From positions 1-5,657 of the forward strand of contig JAQUMZ010000192.1 of the NCBI GenBank assembly GCA_028717865.1: a DNA stretch of 5,657 nucleotides. The letters are read 5' to 3'. The notes beneath the pieces were generated by a model that was not told the origin of the DNA, ran no database searches, and worked only from the letters and a program-made list of their open reading frames with translations. How positions within the stretch are numbered: position 1 is the first letter of the stretch; every line of letters starts with the position of its first letter. This stretch comes from Elusimicrobiota bacterium (GTDB lineage Bacteria; Elusimicrobiota; Elusimicrobia; UBA1565; UBA9628). This document shows positions 1 to 5,302 of this stretch, in pieces. The translations under genes and the position numbers were made by a program.

Positions 1-642
1 ATCATCTCGGCGCCCTCGGGCACGGGCAAGTCCACCGTCTGCCGCAAGCTCATGCAGCGCCGCAAGGATCTGCGCTATTCCGTTTCCTGCACGACGCGGG
101 CGCCCCGGCCCGGGGAGCGCGACGGCCGGCATTACCACTTCCTGGCCCACGAGGAGTTCAAGCGTCGCATCCGGCGCCACGAGTTCCTGGAATGGGCCCT
201 GGTGCACGGCCAATACTACGGCACGCCCCGGCGTTTCATAGAGCAATGCCGTGCCGAAGGGCGTTTCGTGCTGCTGGCCATAGACGTCCAGGGCGCGGCC
301 GCCGTGCGCCGCAAGATCCCGGATTCCGTGCTCGTGTTCCTGGTCCCGCCTTCCTGGGAGGCCTTGCGCGCGCGCCTGGCCGGGCGGCGGGACGACGCGG
401 ATTCCGTGGCCGTGCGCCTGGCCAACGCGCGCTGCGAATTGCGCGAGGCCAGGAAGTACGATTATGTCGTGGTCAACGACGATTTGGAACGCGCCGCCGA
501 TGAGGTCGAATGCATCCTGACCGCGGAGAGCCTCAAGACCGCGCGTCTGGAGTTGTCCGGCCTTCCGCTCTTGGCGGGGGATGAGCCGGCCGGGTGCCGC
601 GCCGCGACGGAGCCTCGCGGCGGGGAACTTCCGAGAGAATAA
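1..642 (+). CDS. gmk: Guanylate kinase, 5'-truncated by the window edge
   Basis: Guanylate kinase transfers phosphate from ATP to GMP to make GDP in the cytoplasm. The frame is open from base 1, so the true start lies a few codons upstream and 213 residues are visible. Counting from base 1, the P-loop SGTGKST is at residues 6-12. The GMP-binding segment with TTRAPRPGE is at 31-39, YYGTP at 72-76, IDVQG at 94-98 and the late VVNDDLE block at about 157-163. The order and spacing match the family throughout. In the lid the usual RGRGT-like segment reads AGRRD, a mild divergence. The kinase fold should end near residue 180. About 30 further residues rich in Gly, Pro and Glu form a tail of no recognised function. 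The stop is 22 nt before rpoZ, a common pairing that suggests co-transcription. The first in-frame ATG (52) lies inside the fold after the P-loop and is not the start. The assignment is near certain. Confidence 0.96.
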   Translation: MISAPSGTGKSTVCRKLMQRRKDLRYSVSCTTRAPRPGERDGRHYHFLAHEEFKRRIRRHEFLEWALVHGQYYGTPRRFIEQCRAEGRFVLLAIDVQGAAAVRRKIPDSVLVFLVPPSWEALRARLAGRRDDADSVAVRLANARCELREARKYDYVVVNDDLERAADEVECILTAESLKTARLELSGLPLLAGDEPAGCRAATEPRGGELPRE

Positions 643-651
643 TATTCCCGC

Positions 652-656
652 AGGAG
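652..656 (+). promoter_or_regulatory. Shine-Dalgarno sequence of rpoZ
   Basis: AGGAG lies 8 nt before the ATG at 665. It is the clearest ribosome binding site in the window. It fixes the rpoZ start at 665 rather than at the in-frame ATG at 581, which would add 28 unrelated residues and overlap the end of gmk. Confidence 0.85.
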
Positions 657-664
657 AAAGGATC

Positions 665-865
665 ATGTCCAAGAAAGAAGCCAAGCCCCAGCCGGAAGCG
701 GTCAAGTCCGTCGAGGAGCTGATCCTTGACTACCAGCGCGACAAGTATTCCGTGATCCCCTTGGCCGCGGCGTGGGCCAAGGAACTGCGCCGCAAGGAAG
801 AGAATCGGCACATGACCGCCAACGAAATATTGGAGGCGGCCTTGGCGGCGGTGCGCAGCGGCTAG
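665..865 (+). CDS. rpoZ: DNA-directed RNA polymerase omega subunit
   Basis: Omega is the small RNA polymerase subunit that chaperones beta-prime and helps assemble the core enzyme. The product has 66 residues, at the short end for this family. It begins MSKKEAK, followed by a helix around SVEELILDYQRDKYSV. Next comes the hallmark segment in which DKYSVIPLAAAWAKEL (residues 26-41) corresponds to the usual NKYxLVxxAAxRARxL motif. The C-terminal part TANEILEAALAAVRSG (51-66) matches the region where omega proteins carry a helix before their variable tail. The conserved R-A-R of the second helix reads A-W-A-K here, a modest divergence. The ATG at 665 has a good AGGAG 8 nt upstream. Its place directly after gmk supports the call, since gmk-rpoZ is a widespread pair. 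In some bacteria omega also forms part of the ppGpp site, but that cannot be judged from this short sequence. Confidence 0.9.
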   Translation: MSKKEAKPQPEAVKSVEELILDYQRDKYSVIPLAAAWAKELRRKEENRHMTANEILEAALAAVRSG

Positions 866-946
866 GTGTACTGGAAGAATATAAAGAAGCTCGTGACTCC
901 CGCGGGGCCGCTGCCCCCCCTCGAGGCCGGCAAGAAGCCCAAGTAG
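866..946 (+). CDS. Possible 26-residue small protein, start abutting the rpoZ stop
   Basis: A GTG codon sits on the base right after the rpoZ TAG and opens a 26-codon frame ending in TAG. The peptide begins (V)YWKNIKKLVTP and ends in LPPLEAGKKPK. It is lysine- and proline-rich, basic, with no membrane segment or cysteine, and no family is recognised. Counting the 25 codons after GTG, G+C is about 14/25 at position 1, 11/25 at position 2 and 22/25 at position 3. That rise at the wobble base is what coding DNA shows in this genome. There is no good Shine-Dalgarno, so translation would depend on termination-reinitiation from rpoZ. A second in-frame GTG at 893 follows an AAGAAG stretch and would give 17 residues. 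The short length makes chance possible. The stretch could also be only a leader for the glycosylase gene; a 5-bp GGGGC/GCCCC hairpin lies at 904-917. Confidence 0.4.
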   Translation: MYWKNIKKLVTPAGPLPPLEAGKKPK

Positions 947-956
947 CCAGGCGCCC

Positions 957-1661
957 GTGCGGACCGAGCTCCTCGAGTTGTCCCGGCGCCTGCGCCGGCG
1001 CGTCCGGGACGATCGCGCGGCGGCGTGGAAGTTGTCGCCCGCCGCCGAGTCCGGCGCCGCGTCGGACCCCGCTCTGCGGCTGCGCCGCTTGGCCGAGCGC
1101 ATCGAGGCCTGCCGGCTCTGCGGGCTGGGCGCCGCGCGCATCAAGTCCGTGCCCGGGGTGGGCTGCCCGCGGGCCCGCGTTATGTTCATCGGCGAGGGCC
1201 CCGGCTTCAGCGAGGACCGGCGGGGCGAGCCTTTCGTGGGGCGCGCCGGAGAGCTGCTCGACCGCATCCTCGCGGCCATAGGGCTTTCGCGCGAGACGGT
1301 CTTCATAGCCAACGTGGTCAAGTGCCATCCGATGAAGGATCCCGCGGCCCGCGACGCGCGGGCCAACGATCGCCCTCCCGCTCCGGAAGAGACGGCGGCT
1401 TGCCGGCCCTACCTCGACGAACAGATCGCGATCGTGCGCCCGGCGGTGCTGGTGACCCTGGGCTTGTCGGCGGCGCGCTGCCTGCTGGCATCCGAGGAGC
1501 CCATGGGCCGCCTGCGCGGCCGCTGGAGCAAGGTCGTCGTCGCGGGATCGGAGCTGGACTTGCTGCCGACCTACCATCCCGCGGCCCTGCTGCGCAATCC
1601 CGCGCTGAAGAAGGACGTCTGGGCGGACATGAAGGCCTTGAAGTCCCGTTTGGAAGCCTGA
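957..1661 (+). CDS. Family 4 (iron-sulfur) uracil-DNA glycosylase
   Basis: This enzyme removes uracil from DNA to start base-excision repair of deaminated cytosine. The 234 residues carry the family 4 signatures in order. CRLC (C52, C55) is followed by the motif GEGPGFSEDRRGEPFVGRAG (79-98). Then come NVVKCHP with C123, a late N-D-R-P-P-x-P-E-E block (137-145) with C149, and the C-terminal YHPAALLR loop (206-213). The four cysteines are placed as [4Fe-4S] ligands. C123 and C149 are 26 residues apart, about ten more than the common spacing of about 16, because of extra residues around MKDPAARDARA. About 40 arginine-rich residues precede the first cysteine. The GTG at 957 is chosen because no ATG, GTG or TTG lies in frame between it and an upstream TGA at 894; its ribosome binding site is weak. 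It ends 2 nt before priA, so the two are very likely co-transcribed. A DNA-polymerase-associated role, suggested for some relatives, is not shown here. Confidence 0.93.
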   Translation: MRTELLELSRRLRRRVRDDRAAAWKLSPAAESGAASDPALRLRRLAERIEACRLCGLGAARIKSVPGVGCPRARVMFIGEGPGFSEDRRGEPFVGRAGELLDRILAAIGLSRETVFIANVVKCHPMKDPAARDARANDRPPAPEETAACRPYLDEQIAIVRPAVLVTLGLSAARCLLASEEPMGRLRGRWSKVVVAGSELDLLPTYHPAALLRNPALKKDVWADMKALKSRLEA

Positions 1662-1663
1662 GC

Positions 1664-3640
1664 GTGCGCATCGCCGAGGTCGCCTTTCCGGTCCCCCTGC
1701 ACACCGGCTTCGACTATTTCGTGCGGCCGGGCCTGGCGGTGGGCCCCGGCTGGCGCGTGCGCGCCGAGTTCGGGCCGCGCCGGGCGGTAGGCACCGTGCT
1801 GCGCGTCTACGAAGGCGAGCCGAAGATGAAGCTCAAGCCCATCGAGTACGCCCTCGACCGGGGGCCGGCCCTTTCGGAGGAGCTGTTGGACTGCGCGCTG
1901 TGGCTTTCCCGCCGCTACGGCGCCCCCGTGGGGGAATGCGTCCGGGCCGTCCTGCCCGCGCGCCTGCGCAGCCTCGACGAGCCGGCCGAGTTCGCCGCGG
2001 CGGCGGCCGCGCCCGTCCCCGGAGCGTCTTGGCAGCTCACCCCCGGCCAGGTCCGGGCCCTGGAACTGATCCGCGGCCGCGTGTCCGAGCGCAGGCCGGG
2101 GGCTTTCCTCCTCTACGGGGTCCCGGCCTCGGGCAAGACCGAGGTTTACCTGCGTCTCATCCGGCAGGTCGTCGGCGAGGGGGGCCAGGCGCTTTTCATC
2201 GTGCCCGAGATTTCGCTGACCGGCCCCTTCTTCGGCGAGTTCGCGGCCTCCTTGAACGTCCCCGTCGTGCTCTGGCACAGCCGGCTGGGCGACGCCGAGC
2301 GCCGGCGCTCGTGGCTGGCCGTGCGGCGGGGCTTGGTCAAGGTGGTGGTGGGGGCGCGCTCGGCCGCCCTGCTGCCCTTCTCCTCCCTGCGCCTGTCCGT
2401 CGTAGACGAGGAGCAGGACGAGTCCTTCAAGCAGGAGGGGCAAGCGCCGAACTACCACGCGCGCGACGTCGTTCTGCGCCGGACGAAGGCTTTCGGCGCG
2501 GTGGCGGTGCTGGGCTCGGCGACGCCGTCCTTGGAGAGCTGGGTCGCCGTCCGTCGGGGCGAGCTGGAGCTCGTGAACATGCCCGAGCGCGTGTCGGCCG
2601 CGCGGCGGCCCGCCATCACCCTGCTGGCGCCGCCCGCGGGGCGCTGCGTGGCGCCGGAACTGGCGGAGAAGCTGCGGCAGCGCCTGGAGCGCCGGGAGCA
2701 GTCCATCGTCCTGGTCAACCGCCGGGGGCATTCCACCGTGCTCATGTGCTTCAAGTGCGGCTGGGTGGACCGCTGCGCCTCGTGCGGCGTGGCCAAGATC
2801 CAGCACGAGGCCGGGCCCGGCGCCTTCGAGCTGCGCTGTCATCATTGCGAGGCCCGCAGCCCCCTGCCCGAGCGCTGCCCCAAGTGCGCCAATCCCGTCC
2901 TGCGCGCCATGGGCGCGGGAACGCAGAAGGTCGTCTCGGAACTCAAGAAGCTGCTGCCCGCCGCGCGCATCCTGCGCATGGACCGCGACACCCTCTCCCG
3001 GCGCGAGCAGGACCGCCAGCTTTACGAGAGCTTCCGCGCCGGCCGGGCCGACATCCTGGTGGGCACCAAACTCGTCGCCAAGAGCTTTCATTTCCCGGAG
3101 GTCACGCTGGTCGGCGTCGTGGACGCCGACGCCATGCTGCACATGCCGGATTTCCGCGCCTCCGAACGCACCATGCAGCTTCTGGTCCAGGTTGCCGGGC
3201 GCTCCGGACGGGCGGACAAGCCCGGCGAGGTCGTGCTGCAGACCCTGCACCCCGAGCACCTGGCCGTGCGCAGCGCGGCCGCCGGGGATTACGGGGCCTT
3301 CGTCGACGCCGAACTCGGGCTGCGCCGGGAGCTCGGCTATCCGCCGTTCTGCGCCCTGGTGCGCCTGCTCTGGTCGGGAAAAAACGAGGACGCCGTGGCG
3401 GCGGCCGCCGCCTCCGAGTGCGGGCGCCTGCGCGAGGCGCTGACTCCCTGCGGCCACGAAGTCGTGGGCCCGGCGCCCGCGGTCCTGCCCAAGGAGGGCG
3501 GGCGCTTCCGCTATCACGCCCTGGTCAAGGTCTCCGATCCCGAGGCCGCCCTCGACGGTGTGCTGGCGCGCCTGCGCGGCGCCGCCCTGCCCGCCTCCGT
3601 GCGTTTGCGGATAAATGTCGATCCGTACGACCTTTTCTAA
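1664..3640 (+). CDS. priA: Primosomal protein N' (replication restart helicase PriA), reduced form
   Basis: PriA recognises stalled forks and D-loops, remodels them with its 3'-to-5' helicase and starts reloading of the replicative helicase. The GTG at 1664 gives 658 residues and the family N-terminus (IAEVAFPVPLHTGFDYFV, 3-20); a weak GGAAG lies 7 nt before it. The 3'-end-binding domain spans about 1-100. Walker A is GVPASGKT (152-159, usual GVTGSGKT). The motif II box is DEEQ (248-251, usual DEEH). Motif III is GSATP (284-288). The zinc region has all four CxxC pairs at 362/365, 371/374, 392/395 and 405/408. RMDRDT is at 438-443, a divergent motif V GTKLVAKSFHF at 467-477, QVAGRSGR at 509-516 and the terminal NVDPYDLF at 651-658. 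Only about 24 Ala/Pro-rich residues separate the first domain from helicase lobe 1, where E. coli PriA has about 85, so the winged-helix domain seems to be missing. Identity is secure; full helicase activity is less certain. Confidence 0.96.
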   Translation: MRIAEVAFPVPLHTGFDYFVRPGLAVGPGWRVRAEFGPRRAVGTVLRVYEGEPKMKLKPIEYALDRGPALSEELLDCALWLSRRYGAPVGECVRAVLPARLRSLDEPAEFAAAAAAPVPGASWQLTPGQVRALELIRGRVSERRPGAFLLYGVPASGKTEVYLRLIRQVVGEGGQALFIVPEISLTGPFFGEFAASLNVPVVLWHSRLGDAERRRSWLAVRRGLVKVVVGARSAALLPFSSLRLSVVDEEQDESFKQEGQAPNYHARDVVLRRTKAFGAVAVLGSATPSLESWVAVRRGELELVNMPERVSAARRPAITLLAPPAGRCVAPELAEKLRQRLERREQSIVLVNRRGHSTVLMCFKCGWVDRCASCGVAKIQHEAGPGAFELRCHHCEARSPLPERCPKCANPVLRAMGAGTQKVVSELKKLLPAARILRMDRDTLSRREQDRQLYESFRAGRADILVGTKLVAKSFHFPEVTLVGVVDADAMLHMPDFRASERTMQLLVQVAGRSGRADKPGEVVLQTLHPEHLAVRSAAAGDYGAFVDAELGLRRELGYPPFCALVRLLWSGKNEDAVAAAAASECGRLREALTPCGHEVVGPAPAVLPKEGGRFRYHALVKVSDPEAALDGVLARLRGAALPASVRLRINVDPYDLF

Positions 3641-3664
3641 GCGGCGCCCCGCTCCCGCGCTTTT
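3640..3664 (+). terminator. Weak terminator-like hairpin after priA
   Basis: Overlapping the last base of the priA stop, AGCGG (3640-3644) can pair with CCGCT (3649-3653) around a CGCC loop. A run of four T follows at 3661-3664, but 7 nt beyond the stem. The stem is short and the T-run is displaced, so this is only a possible terminator for the housekeeping cluster. Confidence 0.22.
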
Positions 3665-3695
3665 CACGTGTCCGGCCGTTTCTCCGTCTCAATGA

Positions 3696-3723
3696 GGCGC
3701 GCCCCGCTCCTCGCGCGCGCGCC
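3696..3723 (+). other. GC-rich inverted repeat upstream of the FecR gene
   Basis: GGCGCGC (3696-3702) can pair with GCGCGCC (3717-3723) across a 14-nt loop, and GTAAATTT follows directly. It could be a terminator without a proper T-tract, an operator overlapping the promoter region, or a chance product of alternating GC sequence. It does not code for anything recognisable. Chance is a serious alternative in DNA this GC-rich. Confidence 0.25.
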
Positions 3724-3732
3724 GTAAATTTG

Positions 3733-3738
3733 TATACT
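3733..3738 (+). promoter_or_regulatory. Probable -10 box of the FecR-regulator unit
   Basis: TATACT matches the sigma-70 -10 consensus at five of six positions. It lies in a short AT-rich island (TAAATTTGTATACT, 3725-3738) inside otherwise extremely GC-rich DNA. A TG stands directly before it, one base off the extended -10 spacing. No TTGACA-like -35 is visible about 17 bp upstream (around 3710-3715 the sequence is CTCGCG). Transcription would start about 6-8 bp downstream, at 3744-3747, next to or on the ATG at 3747. Confidence 0.5.
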
Positions 3739-3746
3739 GCGTCACT

Positions 3747-4577
3747 ATGATGCAAGCAGCGATGGCGTTGGCTTTGGTCGTCAGCGTTGCCGCGGTGCGC
3801 GCCCAGACCGGGGGCGACTACGAGGCGCGCCTGACCGCGGTCAAGGGCGATGTGCTCGTTTTCACCGCGGAGGAGCCGCAGGGCGGTCCGGGCGAGGCCG
3901 ACATGCCCCTGCAGAAGGGCGACCGGGTCAAGACCGGCGCCAATTCCAGCGCCGAGGTGGCCTTTTCCGGAGAGCACGGCGTGATCGTGCGCCCGAATTC
4001 GGAGTTCGCGATCGCCTCGGCCGGACGCGGCGATGCCGAACTGGATTTGCGCCTGGGCTGCCTGCTGGCCAAGATCGGCGACCTCGCCGGCGGGGCGTTC
4101 CGGGTGCGCACGCCGGCGGCCGTGGCCGCCGTGCGCGGCACGGAGTTCGCCGTGGAGGTCTCGCCGGAAGCGCAGACCCGCGTGGGCGTCTTCGACGAGG
4201 GGACGGTCGAGGTCGACGCGTCTTCCGGAGAAAAAGAGCTGCTCAAGGCCAACCAGGAAACCATGGTGGCGCCCGGGCGTCGGCCGCTGGCGGCTTATCA
4301 GCTGCGCGGCTTCGCGGCGCAGCGGCAGACCATGAGGGGCTTTCGCAAGCGCATGTCCGCGCTGCGCGCGAGTTGGCGCTCCCTTACGCCCGAGCAGAGG
4401 CTCAAGGCGCGCGGCCGGATGCAGCAGCGCCTGCGCGAGCTGCGGGAGCGGCGCGCCGAGATGCTGCGCGGCCGGCAACAGCGCGGGCGGCCGGCGCGGC
4501 TGGAACTGCGCGAGGACCAGAAGCGCATGCAGAGGCGCAAGGACGCCATCCGCAGGCGCTTGCGCGGGGGCAATTAG
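3747..4577 (+). CDS. Exported FecR-domain protein with arginine-rich C-terminal tail
   Basis: The 276-residue product starts with a probable Sec signal peptide: a hydrophobic stretch at about 4-17 and an AVRA/Q cleavage site near residue 19. A FecR-type beta domain spans about 26-174. Its clearest part is FRVRTPAAVAAVRGTEFAVEV (118-138) followed by a VFDEGTVEV repeat (148-156). Such domains occur in iron-signalling anti-sigma regulators but also in many envelope proteins of unknown role. No sigma factor or TonB receptor is nearby, so no iron role is proposed. Residues 193-276 are predicted helical and contain about 27 Arg and 4 Lys against 8 acidic residues. The signal peptide has no Lys or Arg before its hydrophobic core, which is atypical. 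The ATG at 3747 is the first start codon after an in-frame TGA at 3693; codons 2 and 6 are also ATG. No Shine-Dalgarno is seen and a -10 box lies just upstream. The response regulator begins 9 nt after its stop. Confidence 0.85.
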   Translation: MMQAAMALALVVSVAAVRAQTGGDYEARLTAVKGDVLVFTAEEPQGGPGEADMPLQKGDRVKTGANSSAEVAFSGEHGVIVRPNSEFAIASAGRGDAELDLRLGCLLAKIGDLAGGAFRVRTPAAVAAVRGTEFAVEVSPEAQTRVGVFDEGTVEVDASSGEKELLKANQETMVAPGRRPLAAYQLRGFAAQRQTMRGFRKRMSALRASWRSLTPEQRLKARGRMQQRLRELRERRAEMLRGRQQRGRPARLELREDQKRMQRRKDAIRRRLRGGN

Positions 4578-4586
4578 GGCGGTTCC

Positions 4587-5297
4587 GTGTTCATCACCGT
4601 GGCCGGAGAGGATGACAAGTTCTGCGGGCAGCTCGAGCGCCTGCTGCTCTGCGAGAGCCACAAGGTTTCGGTGATAAAGCCCTTGGCGGAGGTCGGCCGG
4701 GTCCTGCAGGGCAGCGCGCCGCATCTGCTGGTCCTGGTTCCGGACGCGGCGGGCCGTTCCGTGGTCGACTTGCTGGGCGCCGTGCGCAACGACAGCGGCC
4801 TGCGGCGGCTGCCCATACTCTGCATCAACCCCCGGGGCGGCGGCGCCGACGGCGTGGCCTATCTCGACGCCGGCGCCGACGACTTCGTCAACCGGCCGTT
4901 CAATCCCCATATATTCCTGGCGCGGGTGCGCACCCTGCTGCGGCGCCGCGTCTGGTCCGGCGACCTGGAGCAGGACGAGGCCACTATCCTGCGCTGCGGA
5001 GCGCTGGCGATGAACCTGCTGGCCCGGCAGGTCCTGCTGTCGGGCCGCCCCGTCGTGTTGACCCGCCTGGAATTCGACCTGCTCGCCTTCCTGGTGCGCG
5101 GCGCCGATCAAGTCTTCAGCCGTTCCGATATCCTGGAGGCCGTCTGGAATTACCCCCAGGACGTGGCCACGCGTACGCTCGACAAACACGTGGAGACCTT
5201 GCGCCGCAAGCTGGGCGCCGTCGGAGCGGCCATCGAGACCATCCACGGCGTGGGCTACCGCCTGGCGCCCTCCGCGCTGGAAATGAAGCGGGCCTGA
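4587..5297 (+). CDS. OmpR/PhoB-type response regulator with degenerate receiver
   Basis: This is a 236-residue transcription regulator with an N-terminal receiver (about 1-120) and a C-terminal winged-helix DNA-binding domain (about 135-228). The DNA-binding half is typical: LTRLEFDLLAFLV (158-170), a VFSRSDILEAVW turn (176-187), the recognition-helix region TRTLDKHVETLRRKLG (195-210) and the IETIHGVGYRLAP hairpin (216-228). The receiver aligns to OmpR without gaps around the active site, including AGADDFVNRPFNP (95-107). However, the phosphoacceptor Asp position is Val51, the switch Thr is Asn81 and the invariant Lys is Arg103. The acidic pocket near residues 8-10 (EDD) is kept. Normal aspartyl phosphorylation is therefore unlikely. 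The GTG at 4587 has AGGG 7 nt upstream, overlapping the FecR stop, so the two are probably translated from one mRNA. No histidine kinase is seen in the window. Its targets are unknown; a role together with the FecR protein is inference from spacing only. Confidence 0.92.
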   Translation: MFITVAGEDDKFCGQLERLLLCESHKVSVIKPLAEVGRVLQGSAPHLLVLVPDAAGRSVVDLLGAVRNDSGLRRLPILCINPRGGGADGVAYLDAGADDFVNRPFNPHIFLARVRTLLRRRVWSGDLEQDEATILRCGALAMNLLARQVLLSGRPVVLTRLEFDLLAFLVRGADQVFSRSDILEAVWNYPQDVATRTLDKHVETLRRKLGAVGAAIETIHGVGYRLAPSALEMKRA

Positions 5298-5302
5298 GCG
5301 GC

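Noticed and set aside
581..664. ATG at 581 as the rpoZ start
   Set aside because: It would overlap gmk by about 60 nt and add 28 residues unlike any omega N-terminus. The ATG at 665 has an AGGAG at proper distance.
1025..1663. Upstream extension of the priA frame through the glycosylase gene
   Set aside because: These residues are a shadow frame of the glycosylase. PriA family similarity begins exactly at the GTG at 1664.
1571..3667. A 698-codon open frame on the minus strand opposite priA
   Set aside because: It is a mirror of priA caused by very high third-position G+C. The product is low in recognisable motifs, and the + strand frame shows full PriA homology.
1900..3750. A 616-codon + strand frame overlapping priA
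   Set aside because: The product is almost all Arg, Ala, Gly and Pro, typical of a shifted frame in GC-rich DNA. It has no plausible domain.
4587..5297. An iron-regulated FecI/FecR/FecA-type signalling locus
   Set aside because: The neighbour is an OmpR-type regulator, not a sigma factor, and no TonB receptor is present. The FecR domain alone does not support an iron role.
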